Shown: one piece after another, positions 1 to 9,770 of the stretch | How positions within the stretch are numbered: the stretch's first letter is position 1 | Layout: each line of letters starts with the position of its first letter | NCBI GenBank assembly: GCA_019416685.1 | Contig: DXWV01000044.1 | Coordinates: 124,001-188,000, forward strand | Reading direction: 5' to 3' | From: Bacteroides sp. | Lineage (GTDB): Bacteria; Bacteroidota; Bacteroidia; Bacteroidales; Bacteroidaceae | DNA: 64,000 nucleotides | Position numbers and translations under genes: made by a program | The notes under the pieces: model-generated | Database searches by the model: none | What the model was told of the DNA's origin: nothing | The model's input: only the letters and a program-made list of their open reading frames with translations

Positions 1-818
1 CCGTTACTCTGTGATACGTCTGCAATTTTCGGGTCACGCACGCCCAGGCAGAATTGCACGTTTCCGGAGAATCCATTGTCCGTATCAAAGTCGTCGTCCC
101 AGCCTTTGTAAGCAATCAGGTGCTTGCAGTTTACGCTTCCGCCGAACCATTCAAAAGAATCGTCATTAGAATAGGATACCTGCAGGTGGTCTACTACCGT
201 ACCTTTACCTACCGAACCGAAAGTGATACCGTTGATTTCCTTATCCTTTTCAAAAGGGAAACCGGCAAACTCTACACGGATATATTTGAAGATACCGGAG
301 TTATCGTTATCGTCATTGCCTCCATGTTTGGTTCTGGGACCACCTTCTATTTGCTGCTCTTTCTGATTGTTATTTGCCTTTCCGCAGATGATGAGTCCAC
401 CCCAGTCACCCGGACGGCGGAGACCTTTTTTCATCATGGAAGTCATTACAATCGGTTCTTGAGCCGTACCTTCGGCAATCAGTTTACCACCACGTTCTAC
501 AATTAAAGCGGCTTTTGTACTTTTGTCGCCACGGATTACCGTACCCGGGTCAATGGTAACCGTCACTCCGTCAGTGATGTAACACCAGCCTTTCATAAGA
601 TACGTACCTTTGGTGATGTGTACGTTCTGTTTCACTTCCCATTGTTGGGCACCCTCATTATTGCCGAAGAGTACTTCCAGATCTTTAATGTTGGTGTCCT
701 CATTCGGATCGATAAAGTAAGAAGGAGCACTTTCGTTATCGCTACAACTTGTTATGGTGCCAAGTGCCAATATAGATGAGAGGCAAAGGGCTGCAAACAT
801 ACTCTTTTTCATTGTCAT
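1..818 (-). CDS. Secreted lipoprotein, repeat/beta-helix-like, 3' part cut off by window edge
   Basis: The reading frame is open from the ATG at 818 to the window edge, so the C-terminus is missing. A second ATG at 812 gives a cleaner signal peptide start (MKKSMFAALCLSSILALG) ending in a lipobox (TITSC) followed by SDNES, as in Bacteroides lipoproteins. The mature part has valine/glycine-rich strands with phrases such as WGGLIICGKA, EFAGF and DDSFEWFGG, which I read as a right-handed beta-helix-like surface protein. It lies just upstream of the window edge on the minus strand and directly downstream of the TonB-dependent receptor that ends at 838, about 20 bp away, so the two are probably one operon and work as receptor and surface partner. 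The substrate is unknown. No catalytic motif was recognised. Confidence 0.7.
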   Translation of the reverse strand, partial: MTMKKSMFAALCLSSILALGTITSCSDNESAPSYFIDPNEDTNIKDLEVLFGNNEGAQQWEVKQNVHITKGTYLMKGWCYITDGVTVTIDPGTVIRGDKSTKAALIVERGGKLIAEGTAQEPIVMTSMMKKGLRRPGDWGGLIICGKANNNQKEQQIEGGPRTKHGGNDDNDNSGIFKYIRVEFAGFPFEKDKEINGITFGSVGKGTVVDHLQVSYSNDDSFEWFGGSVNCKHLIAYKGWDDDFDTDNGFSGNVQFCLGVRDPKIADVSQSN

Positions 819-837
819 TCTTTGTTTAAGTGATGAA

Positions 838-3642
838 TTATAGATTAAAACTAATACTCAGATTAATATTTCTTCCGGGCTGATAAGCGCGGGTGATCTC
901 TTCATGTTCGGACTTCACGTCACCTTTGCGTACCTCCGAGACCTGTTTGAAGTAAACTTTTTCGGCAAGCAGATCGCGTACACCGGCTTTCACTTCCCAC
1001 CGGCCGAACTTCTTACTTAGAGAAAGGTCTATCGTGTTGCGTGGCATCTCGTAGGAGTTGGGTAAGTTGTTGGTGTTTTCACTTCCGGCACTTCCTACAC
1101 TGCGGCCTACTCCGATGATGCGTTTTCCGATACGGTTGTAAAGTACGGCAGTATTCAGTCCCAGCTTTTCATTCTGATAGAAAAGGCCTGTATTGATGAG
1201 GTAAGGAGATTGTCCCTGCATGGGGCGGTCAAGCTCAATGCTGTTCTTGTCGAATTCTACTTTACTCTTGATCCATGCTCCGTTGAAAGTCCAGCTTAAA
1301 TCTTTCAGGCCGATAAAGCCGAGGTTCTTACGGATATCAAGTTCGATACCATAGTTGTTGGCTGCTTTGGCATTCTTATAAGAATAGGTGAGGTCTGTTC
1401 CTCCGTTCACGGTATAAGTCCACTCTATCGGATTCTGGAAGTTCTTGTAGAAAAGTGCTACTGAGATCACCTCTCCGCCGGAAGGATAATACTCATAACG
1501 GAAGTCTATATTCTGAATATACGCAGATTTTAAGTCCGGATTTCCTTCTACCGGACTTGCCAGATCGAAGTCATAATATACGGAACTGGAAACTTCACGG
1601 AATTCGGCACGGTTGACGGACTTTCCGTAAGCCAGACGCAATTGCTGCTTTTCCGTCAGTTCATAGCTGATGTTCAGAGACGGAAACAGGTCATTATTGG
1701 TATAGTACTTGCTTTTGGGGCTTTTGGCTGTAGAGCGGGTATTGCTGATCAATTCCATTTGATTGTACTCATAACGTACTCCCGCGTAGATATTAAAAGC
1801 TCCCAAAGGCAGATTGGCTCCTATGTATCCGGCTGCCAGGATATTATTTCCACTGTAGTCATTCAGTTTGTTGGGCTCTTCAAAGAGGTGAAGTTTGTCT
1901 AAACCATAATTCTCCGGACGTAATACGGTATTTATCATATCCATATAGCGAAAGTCAGCCGGGAGTGTGTTGCTTGCCTGATTCCAGTTATAATAGAAGC
2001 GGCGGGTGGTAAACTCACGTGTACGGTATTCGCTGTAAGCACCGGCTTTCAGTGTCGGATTGAATGTACCGAAAGAATATTCGTGTTGATAGTTAATGTT
2101 GGCCGAAGCAATGTGTTCGTCCAGCTTGTAGAACTCACGGCTGATATCCGAACCACTGGTTAGCCCTATCCTGTCCTTTTCAAGTTCATCATTCAACAGG
2201 ATGCGGCGACGGTCGGGCATATTACGGTTGGCGTATGCATATCCGGTACTCCAATCCAGTTTGCCGTTGTCAAAGGTATGTTTTCCGGTGAATTGCCCGT
2301 TGTAGGTAGTCCGGCTGGAGTAGTAATATTCCATACTCCGTTCATTATTGCTCTGTGCATCTATACCTTCGCGGGTGGTGTACCGACTTTTGCCAAGCTG
2401 GTTGAAGATGTTCTTGAATTCAAAATGATGGCGGCTGTCTTTGGGTTGGAAAGTAAGATTTGCCATGGCTCCGAGGCGCACATCGTTATTGTATTGGTTG
2501 TCTATGCTTCTGCGTAGATATACTGAGTGGTCATGAGTTACGTCATAAGCTCCGAACAGGGAGTTTTCCATATCCTTGTAAGTTTTATAGCTGTTGCTAT
2601 AGTTCAGTGTAACCAATAGACCGTATTTGCGTCCGCTTTCCGTATCCCAGATGTGGCTGTAGGAAGTATTCAGTTTCAAATCGGGCAGGGGCTTTTTGTT
2701 TTTTACGGTCCAGTCATTGTTCAATCCGTTATTCATCAGATCCACGGCCTTGCCATCAAAAGTATTCATTATTTTGTCAATGCCTCCTTGTAGTGAACGT
2801 AGCCCGTTGTCGAAACCAAGCAGATCGGTTTTGCTTCCCTTGTTATAGTAGAAATCCCTGAAATGGGTATTGTCATTTACTGCCGCACTCACAGAGAGGT
2901 TAAAGCTGTTTTCACTTGGCATATCTTTGGTATTGATCAGAATAAAACCTCCTGTGAAGTCCGAGGGATATTCCGGTGCAGGACTTTTCACGATCACCAT
3001 GTTGTCAAGTTGTGAACTGGGAATGATGTCAAATGAGAAAGCACGTGAATCGGCTTCCGAACTGGGCACGGCCCCTCCGTTTATCCATACATTATTATAC
3101 CTTTGCGAGAGTCCGCGTACCATAACAAACTTTTCATCGATAATGGATACACCTGGTACCCGCTTGATAACCTCCGAAGCGTCTTTGTCTTGTGTTTTAC
3201 TGATTTGCTGGGCCGATACTCCGCTTTGTACTACCAGGCTTCGGCGTTGGTCGGTCATCATTGCCACATCGGTATTTCTTTTCATTTGTGCCACAACGGT
3301 GACATCACTCAACGTCTGTGCGTCAGCCTCCATCTCAAAGTTAAGTATGAGTGGCGCATGGGTGACCTTTATATCTTTCTGTATAATGTCTTTATATCCT
3401 ATGTATCTTATTTCAAGCGTATATATACCACTCTTGAGATTGTTGAATTGGTACTTGCCGTCCATGTCGGCAACTGTTCCGAGTGTAGTCCCTGAAAGTT
3501 GTATGGTTGCTCCGGTCAGTGGCTCGTTTGTAACCCGGTCTGTGACTGTACCATGAATGTTACCTGCTTGTGCTGCAAAAGTCAGTACGGTGAGTAAAAA
3601 GAAGAACGAAATTGCTTTTCTAAATGCTTGTTTCATATTCAT
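838..3642 (-). CDS. TonB-dependent outer-membrane receptor with N-terminal carboxypeptidase-like domain
   Basis: The protein has 934 residues from the ATG at 3642. An upstream in-frame ATG at 3714 would add 24 residues with no signal-peptide character, so it was not used; the ATG at 3636 is also possible. A signal peptide (KAISFFFLLTVLTFAAQA) is followed by a CarboxypepD_reg-like domain (about residues 25-110, GTVTDRVTNEPLTGATIQL), a TonB plug (about 120-250, including VIKRVPGVSI and VRGLSQRYNNVWING) and a beta-barrel ending in ...RNINLSISFNL with a terminal aromatic/leucine. It sits in the outer membrane and imports a ligand using TonB energy. It pairs with the downstream lipoprotein rather than with a SusD, which argues against a classical glycan system. 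The substrate cannot be told from sequence. It is divergent from the histidine kinase at 3844, with about 200 bp between them. Confidence 0.88.
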   Translation of the reverse strand: MNMKQAFRKAISFFFLLTVLTFAAQAGNIHGTVTDRVTNEPLTGATIQLSGTTLGTVADMDGKYQFNNLKSGIYTLEIRYIGYKDIIQKDIKVTHAPLILNFEMEADAQTLSDVTVVAQMKRNTDVAMMTDQRRSLVVQSGVSAQQISKTQDKDASEVIKRVPGVSIIDEKFVMVRGLSQRYNNVWINGGAVPSSEADSRAFSFDIIPSSQLDNMVIVKSPAPEYPSDFTGGFILINTKDMPSENSFNLSVSAAVNDNTHFRDFYYNKGSKTDLLGFDNGLRSLQGGIDKIMNTFDGKAVDLMNNGLNNDWTVKNKKPLPDLKLNTSYSHIWDTESGRKYGLLVTLNYSNSYKTYKDMENSLFGAYDVTHDHSVYLRRSIDNQYNNDVRLGAMANLTFQPKDSRHHFEFKNIFNQLGKSRYTTREGIDAQSNNERSMEYYYSSRTTYNGQFTGKHTFDNGKLDWSTGYAYANRNMPDRRRILLNDELEKDRIGLTSGSDISREFYKLDEHIASANINYQHEYSFGTFNPTLKAGAYSEYRTREFTTRRFYYNWNQASNTLPADFRYMDMINTVLRPENYGLDKLHLFEEPNKLNDYSGNNILAAGYIGANLPLGAFNIYAGVRYEYNQMELISNTRSTAKSPKSKYYTNNDLFPSLNISYELTEKQQLRLAYGKSVNRAEFREVSSSVYYDFDLASPVEGNPDLKSAYIQNIDFRYEYYPSGGEVISVALFYKNFQNPIEWTYTVNGGTDLTYSYKNAKAANNYGIELDIRKNLGFIGLKDLSWTFNGAWIKSKVEFDKNSIELDRPMQGQSPYLINTGLFYQNEKLGLNTAVLYNRIGKRIIGVGRSVGSAGSENTNNLPNSYEMPRNTIDLSLSKKFGRWEVKAGVRDLLAEKVYFKQVSEVRKGDVKSEHEEITRAYQPGRNINLSISFNL

Positions 3643-3843
3643 TATAGGTGTATTTCTTTTGACGTTGCAAAGGTGCGGAGAAGGGATTACATAGGTAATA
3701 CACTTGAAATACAATTGGTTTGCACTTCTGTTACAATCAGGTGTCTTTATGGGTTTTTCGATAGGTGAAAATGCTACATGTAAAAAAACTCTTTTAGTGC
3801 CATAATATATAATTAATTAATTACTTTTGCCGAATATAGATAA

Positions 3844-6669
3844 TTGTATTGTATGGCCGTTTCTACTAACTTTCAATGCAACGATTACGAACGTTTGCGT
3901 GAGCTTACTTTTTTAGCACAAATAGGCTGGTGGGAGGCCAATTTTGCTACCAGAACTTTTCGTTGTTCTGAGTATATTTGCGATTTACTTAAACTGGAAA
4001 ACGATGAGATCAGTTTTGATTCGTTTTCTCGTTTGATCCGGCAGGATTATAATGGACGTACCAAGCGTGAATTCATCTCTTTGTCATACATTGATGTATA
4101 TGATCAGACTTATCCTCTGCTTATTGATGGAAAGGAAATATGGATTCATTCACATCTGGGTTCTAAGAAAAGAAATGAAGCGGGTGAATTAATAGCCTTT
4201 GGCTATATTCGTCAGGTGGAAGGAGCAGAAAAAGATATGGCAGCGAGGCTTGCTATACGTACTAATGAACAACTTGCACGGCAAAACTCAATTTCACAAT
4301 CGCTCTATTATTTTGTTCAGGAGGCGGATGCTACACTCGGTATCAATAGTATATTGAATGATATACTTCAGTTTTTTCAGGGAGGGCGCGTTTATATCTT
4401 TGAGTATGACGAGGAGTGTAAACATCATAGTTGTATTTTTGAGGTCTTGGCAGATGGAGTGAAGCCGGAAATTGATATTTTACAGAATATCCCGGCTCAG
4501 GAACTTCCATGGTGGACGGAGAGAATTCTTTCCGGGCAGCCAATTATCCTTAATTCTGTTGAAGACCTGAAGGAAAAAGCTCCGGCTGAATATGATATTC
4601 TTAGTAAGCAGAATATTAAATCGCTGTTGGTTGTCCCTCTCAAATCTGGGGAAAAAGTACGTGGGTATCTGGGAGTGGATTTAGTGAAACGTACTCATAT
4701 GTGGAGCAATGACGACTGTCAGTGGCTCTCTTCATTAGCCAATATTATCAGTATTTGTACCGAACTGCGTTATGCCCGTGATGAGGCTAAACACGAGCAG
4801 GCTTTCATGCACAATTTGTTTCACTATATGCCTATCGGATATATTCATATAAGTATTGTACGTGATGCTGAGGGTAAGCCGATAGATTATCTGGTCACTG
4901 ATACGAATCAGATGTGTACTGATCTGATGGGGATTCCAAGTACTGATTATATTGGGAAATATGCCAGTGAACTGCATGTTAACTATCAGCAGAAGCTGAA
5001 TTATATTGCTGATATTATAGATGGGAGTGGTTATAAAGAATTAGAAGTATCTTTTCCTGTATCCGGTAAAAATAGCCGTTGTATTGTTTATTCTCCTGAA
5101 AAAGATGAGATAGTGGCACTCTTTGTTGATATAACAGAGACTGAACAGGCACACAAGGCACTGGACCGTAGTGAAAAGCTCTTGAGTATAGTCTTTGCTA
5201 ATATTCCTGTTGGTCTAGAAATCTATGATCAGAATGGTTTCATGATCGATATTAATAATAAAGACATGGAAATATTCGGGGTTCGTGACAAAGCAGATGT
5301 ATTGGGTGTTAACGTATTTGATAACCCGAATATATCGGAGGAAATCAGAGAACGGATGCGCAATGAAGAAAAGCTGGATTTTCGTATGAATTATACGTTT
5401 ACCAGTATACGAGAATATTATGAATCTGAAAGAAAAGGATATATAGCTCTCTATACCAAGGTGAGTAAGTTCTTTGGCAAGGATGGTAAGTTTCTCGGGT
5501 ATATATTTTTGAATATGGATAACACCGAGCAATTGGATGCTATCAAAAAGATACAGGATTTTGAAAACTTCTTCCTTTTGATTTCTGATTATGCTAAAGT
5601 AGGCTATGCGAAGCTCAATCTTCTTGATAAGCAAGGATATGCTATAAAGCAGTGGTTTAAGAACATGGGTGAGGAAGAGGATGCTCCGTTGGCAGATATT
5701 GTAGGTGTGTATAGTAAAATACATCCCGACGATCGTGAACAGATTCTTAATTTCTATCAGGAGGTAATAGAAGGACGTAGTAAAAGTTTTCGCAGTGAAG
5801 TCCGTGTGCACAAGACGGCGGAGGAAATGCAGGATTCAAAGGCACCGGAATTTTCTGAATGGAATTGGGTGCGTATGAATATTATGATGTCTCATTATGC
5901 TCCCGAAGAAGGATTAATAGAGATTATAGGTATCAATTACGATATCACAGAGATGAAAGAAATTGAAGTCAAGCTGATTGATGCCAAAGAAAAGGCAGAA
6001 GAGGCTGACCATTTGAAAAGTGCTTTCCTTGCCAATATGAGTCATGAAATACGTACCCCGCTGAATGCTATTGTCGGTTTCTCCGGATTGCTGGTAGAGA
6101 CGGAAGATATAGAAGAACGCAAACAGTATATAAGTATTGTTGAAGAGAACAATGAATTGTTGTTGCAGTTAATTTCAGATATCCTTGATCTATCGAAGAT
6201 AGAAGCCGGTACTTTTGAATTTACTATCACGGAAGTAAATGTGAATATGTTGTGTGAAGATATTGTACGCAGTATGCAAGGAAAGGCAAGCGAAGAGGTG
6301 GATCTGGTGTTTGATAAACATCTGCCGGAATGTTATATCATGAGTGATCGTAATCGTTTGCATCAGGTTATTTCTAATTTTGTGAATAATGCAGCTAAGT
6401 TTACTTCGGAAGGAAGTATAAAAGTGGGATATGAGCAACTGGAAGATAACAGACTTCGCTTCTATGTGTCCGATACTGGTATTGGGATCGAAGAAGAATA
6501 TAGGGTGCAGATTTTTGATCGTTTTGTGAAGCTGAATTCATTTGTTCATGGTACCGGTCTGGGACTTTCTATCTGCCGGAGTATTATAGATCAATTACAT
6601 GGTGAGATAGGAGTGGACTCTGAACCGGGTAAAGGTTCCTGCTTCTGGTTTATACTACCAATTATATAA
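3844..6669 (+). CDS. Soluble multi-PAS/GAF sensor histidine kinase
   Basis: The protein has 941 residues and no transmembrane segment or signal peptide, so it is a cytosolic sensor kinase. The order I read is an N-terminal PAS-like domain (about 15-130), a GAF domain (about 165-310), three further PAS-like segments (about 325-435, 445-570, 575-700) and a histidine-kinase core. The H box reads [10 protein letters not shown] with the phospho-accepting His734. The N box contains NFVNNAAKF around residue 847, and the G boxes read DTGIGI and [11 protein letters not shown]. There is no receiver domain and no response regulator gene next to it, so its partner must be encoded elsewhere. A TACTTTTG box at 3822-3829 matches the Bacteroides -7 element, but no TTG sits 19 bp upstream. 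Family assignment is firm; the signal sensed is unknown. Confidence 0.9.
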   Translation: MYCMAVSTNFQCNDYERLRELTFLAQIGWWEANFATRTFRCSEYICDLLKLENDEISFDSFSRLIRQDYNGRTKREFISLSYIDVYDQTYPLLIDGKEIWIHSHLGSKKRNEAGELIAFGYIRQVEGAEKDMAARLAIRTNEQLARQNSISQSLYYFVQEADATLGINSILNDILQFFQGGRVYIFEYDEECKHHSCIFEVLADGVKPEIDILQNIPAQELPWWTERILSGQPIILNSVEDLKEKAPAEYDILSKQNIKSLLVVPLKSGEKVRGYLGVDLVKRTHMWSNDDCQWLSSLANIISICTELRYARDEAKHEQAFMHNLFHYMPIGYIHISIVRDAEGKPIDYLVTDTNQMCTDLMGIPSTDYIGKYASELHVNYQQKLNYIADIIDGSGYKELEVSFPVSGKNSRCIVYSPEKDEIVALFVDITETEQAHKALDRSEKLLSIVFANIPVGLEIYDQNGFMIDINNKDMEIFGVRDKADVLGVNVFDNPNISEEIRERMRNEEKLDFRMNYTFTSIREYYESERKGYIALYTKVSKFFGKDGKFLGYIFLNMDNTEQLDAIKKIQDFENFFLLISDYAKVGYAKLNLLDKQGYAIKQWFKNMGEEEDAPLADIVGVYSKIHPDDREQILNFYQEVIEGRSKSFRSEVRVHKTAEEMQDSKAPEFSEWNWVRMNIMMSHYAPEEGLIEIIGINYDITEMKEIEVKLIDAKEKAEEADHLKSAFLANMSHEIRTPLNAIVGFSGLLVETEDIEERKQYISIVEENNELLLQLISDILDLSKIEAGTFEFTITEVNVNMLCEDIVRSMQGKASEEVDLVFDKHLPECYIMSDRNRLHQVISNFVNNAAKFTSEGSIKVGYEQLEDNRLRFYVSDTGIGIEEEYRVQIFDRFVKLNSFVHGTGLGLSICRSIIDQLHGEIGVDSEPGKGSCFWFILPII

Positions 6670-6687
6670 ATATCATCAGGATATACG

Positions 6688-6730
6688 AAGGGCACAGAGT
6701 TTTTCTTTTATAAGACTACTTTGTGCCCTT
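6688..6730. terminator. Hairpin between convergent kinase and nuoN
   Basis: AAGGGCACAGAGT (6688-6700) pairs with ACTTTGTGCCCTT (6718-6730) over 13 bp with one G-T pair, around a T-rich 17-nt loop. It sits between two converging genes and probably ends transcription from both sides. The flanking T-runs are weak. Confidence 0.55.
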
Positions 6731-6759
6731 TGTGTTACTTTATTTCTATGGGAGTGTGA

Positions 6760-8202
6760 TTATAAGCCGAATGCGAACTTATCTATTGTCTGATAAACTA
6801 CACTTGCGATTCCCAAACCTACAATACCCAATACACAGATTGCCAAACCTATTCTTGTGCAGTTGTCACTACGGAATGCCGGTGCCGGGTTGTCTGAAGG
6901 AGTAATGTACATAGCCTTCACTATTAACAGGTAATAGTATAGTGAAATTACAGTGTTGATCAGAGCTATAAATACCAACAGATGGAAACCAGCTTGGAAT
7001 GCTGACATGAAGATAAAGAACTTAGAGAAGAACCCCGCAAACGGTGGAATACCTGCCAGTGAGAACAGAGACAAGGTCATAATGAATGCCAGCTTCGGGT
7101 TTGTCTTATAAAGTCCTGCATAGTCTTCAAGAGTAAATCTTTGGCTGCGAAGCGCTACAATGGTAATCACTGCAAATACGCCCAGATTGGCTACTGCATA
7201 GACCAATATGTAGTATACGAGTGAAGACATTCCGGAAGCTGTACCGCCAATTACACCCAGCATAATATATCCTGCCTGAGAGATACTGGAAAATGCCATC
7301 AGGCGTTTCAGGTTCTGCTGACGGATCGCAAACAAGTTAGCTATTGTAATAGATACAATTGTGATCCAATAAAGAACCTCTTGCCAGTCTGCTATCATTG
7401 GGGCAAATACCTTAATCAGTATTGTGAGAAGTACGAAGGCTGCCGAACCTTTTGAGATTACACTTAAATAGGCTGTTACTACACTCGGTGCACCTTCATA
7501 TACGTCTGCCGTCCAGAGATGGAAAGGAACCAGAGAAAGTTTGAATCCCATACCGGAGAAGAAGAATACAAATGCCATTACCTGTAACATATTACCATCA
7601 ATATGTGCAGGCAGATCATTGAAGTAGAGAGTACCGCAAGTTCCATAAACCATTGATAAACCAAACAGTAGTAAAGCGCTGGAAAATAAAGCTGTTAAGA
7701 TGTATTTAGCACCTGCCTCGGCAGAGTGGTGCCGGTATTTGTCAAAGGCAACAAGTGCTGCCATCGGAATACTGGCTGTTTCCAGTCCGATAAAGAACAT
7801 TAGGAAGTGTCCGGCGGAAATCATCAGATACATACCCAGCAAGGTGGATAGTGTTATGATATAAAATTCACCGCGTTTGATTGCTGTGTCTTCTAACTTC
7901 AACCATTCGGCAGCCATGAAGAATATAATAATTGTACCTATATTGAGCACTGCTTTGATAATGGTTTGCATCGGTGTATATTGATACATTCCGCCAAAAG
8001 CTTCCGCATTACCGGTTGCAGGTACCAGGTTGATAACCGTGTGAATGATCAGCAGTGCAATAGGAAGCAGAGTTGCAAAACGTGCATGACCAGGGGTATT
8101 TCGTTTTTCCGGGTCCATAAACAAGTCGGCCAGGAATACAATGAGGATAACCGCTATCAGTGATAACTCCTCTTTCATATATAGAAATTGTGAATAGTCC
8201 AT
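6760..8202 (-). CDS. nuoN: NADH-quinone oxidoreductase subunit N
   Basis: This 480-residue polytopic membrane protein is the NuoN antiporter-like subunit of respiratory complex I, part of the proton-pumping membrane arm. It has about 14 hydrophobic segments and the conserved core of the proton-translocating family, with phrases such as [28 protein letters not shown] and [13 protein letters not shown]. Its length matches the family (about 480). It is the last gene of the nuo operon, 35 bp after nuoM, and is followed by a hairpin. The short gap upstream carries the degenerate T/A-rich direct repeats seen in other gaps of this operon. Confidence 0.97.
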   Translation of the reverse strand: MDYSQFLYMKEELSLIAVILIVFLADLFMDPEKRNTPGHARFATLLPIALLIIHTVINLVPATGNAEAFGGMYQYTPMQTIIKAVLNIGTIIIFFMAAEWLKLEDTAIKRGEFYIITLSTLLGMYLMISAGHFLMFFIGLETASIPMAALVAFDKYRHHSAEAGAKYILTALFSSALLLFGLSMVYGTCGTLYFNDLPAHIDGNMLQVMAFVFFFSGMGFKLSLVPFHLWTADVYEGAPSVVTAYLSVISKGSAAFVLLTILIKVFAPMIADWQEVLYWITIVSITIANLFAIRQQNLKRLMAFSSISQAGYIMLGVIGGTASGMSSLVYYILVYAVANLGVFAVITIVALRSQRFTLEDYAGLYKTNPKLAFIMTLSLFSLAGIPPFAGFFSKFFIFMSAFQAGFHLLVFIALINTVISLYYYLLIVKAMYITPSDNPAPAFRSDNCTRIGLAICVLGIVGLGIASVVYQTIDKFAFGL

Positions 8203-8237
8203 TCTTAAGTGATTTATGAGTTATGATTTATAAATGA

Positions 8238-9722
8238 TCACGGGATTAAGTTGGATACTACAGGCAGAACACTACCGGATATCATATCACTTATCCAGAA
8301 CGGAGCCAACCCCAGACCAGCTACACTAATGATGAGGCAGATCACTGCAAAGCGTTCATCCCAGGTGGCATCTGTCAAAGCCAGATGATGTTTGTTGGTA
8401 CAAGTTCCGTAGAGTATTTTACCTACGAGACGCAGAATGTACACGGCTGTGATGACAATACTTGTACAAGCAATGATTGTCATTGTGCGATAGAATACAC
8501 CGGCATTCTGGAAAGAGCCAACAAAAATAGTCATTTCAGCTACGAAGCCACTTAGTCCCGGAAGTCCCAGATTGGCAAGACCGGCAATAACATAACATAC
8601 CGAAAGAAACGGCATCACTTTCATTAATCCGCTCAATTCGCGGACGTCACGTGTGTGAGTACGTCCGTAAATCATACCGATAAGAGCAAAGAACAAGGCT
8701 GTCATCAATCCGTGTGAAAGCATCTGGAGCACAGCACCTGTGCAGGCTGTCTGATTCATCATCAGGATAGCGAAAAGCACCAGGCCACAGTGGCTTACGG
8801 AAGAGTAGGCATTGATGTATTTAAGGTCTGTCTGGACACAAGCAGAGAAGGCACCATATACAACGGAAATACCCGTCAGAATCAGGAATATCCAGCTTAG
8901 TTCGTTGGCAGCTTCAGGCATCAGATACATGGCAATACGGAAACAACCGTAACCTCCCAACTTCATCAATACTCCGGCATGGAGCATAGATACAGCTGTC
9001 GGTGCCGAAGCATGACCGTCGGGGCTCCAAGTATGGAATGGGAAGAGGGCTCCCAGTACACCAAATCCGAGGAATGTAAGCGGAAACCAGATACATTGTT
9101 GTGAGAAGGGTATGTTGTGTAACTGTGCTATCTCAAGGAGATTCATTGTTGTACCGCCTGATCCGAAGAAGATCCCCAGAATACCTATCAACAGAAAGGC
9201 AGAACCACCCATCAGCATTAGTGTCAGTTTCATGGCTGCATATTCTTTGCGTCCCGAACCCCATACACCAATAAGCAGGTACATCGGAATAAGTGCTATT
9301 TCATAGAACATGAACATTGTGAACAGGTCTATTGAGATAAAGAACCCGAATACTCCCATAGATAGCAAGGTGAACCACAGAAAGTACTCTTTGGTAAGTG
9401 GTTGCAAACGCCAGGAGGCGAATGTTCCGGTAAATACGATGACGGCCGAAAGTAGTAACATAGCTACAGAGATGCCATCGACACCCACGGAGTAAGCTAT
9501 GTGAAGTGGTGCATACCATACTGTGTCGGCCCGGAAAAGCATCTCGGAGGTGTCTCCACCGGCACGTGCCTGCAAATATCCTACTGTTAACGCAATAGCC
9601 GAAATCAACAGTGCCGAAGAGCCGACAACCATTACCGTGCGTATCTGCGCGATGCTACGGCTGAGCCATAGGGCAAACAACATCAGCAGAGGGATTAGTA
9701 CGAAAATTGATAAGAAATTCAT
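8238..9722 (-). CDS. nuoM: NADH-quinone oxidoreductase subunit M
   Basis: This 494-residue membrane subunit is the NuoM antiporter-like proton channel of complex I. It shows about 14 transmembrane helices and typical phrases such as MFYEIALIPMYLLIGVWG (with the conserved membrane glutamate), FHTWSPDGHASAPT, SMLHAGVLMKLGGYG and GLPGLSGFVAEM. Its length is normal for the family. It lies between nuoL and nuoN on the minus strand, and the 48-bp gap to nuoL holds ACGATTTACGATT-type direct repeats. Confidence 0.97.
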   Translation of the reverse strand: MNFLSIFVLIPLLMLFALWLSRSIAQIRTVMVVGSSALLISAIALTVGYLQARAGGDTSEMLFRADTVWYAPLHIAYSVGVDGISVAMLLLSAVIVFTGTFASWRLQPLTKEYFLWFTLLSMGVFGFFISIDLFTMFMFYEIALIPMYLLIGVWGSGRKEYAAMKLTLMLMGGSAFLLIGILGIFFGSGGTTMNLLEIAQLHNIPFSQQCIWFPLTFLGFGVLGALFPFHTWSPDGHASAPTAVSMLHAGVLMKLGGYGCFRIAMYLMPEAANELSWIFLILTGISVVYGAFSACVQTDLKYINAYSSVSHCGLVLFAILMMNQTACTGAVLQMLSHGLMTALFFALIGMIYGRTHTRDVRELSGLMKVMPFLSVCYVIAGLANLGLPGLSGFVAEMTIFVGSFQNAGVFYRTMTIIACTSIVITAVYILRLVGKILYGTCTNKHHLALTDATWDERFAVICLIISVAGLGLAPFWISDMISGSVLPVVSNLIP

Positions 9723-9770
9723 CTTTATATTTACAATTTAACGATTTACGATTTACGATTGAAATTACTC

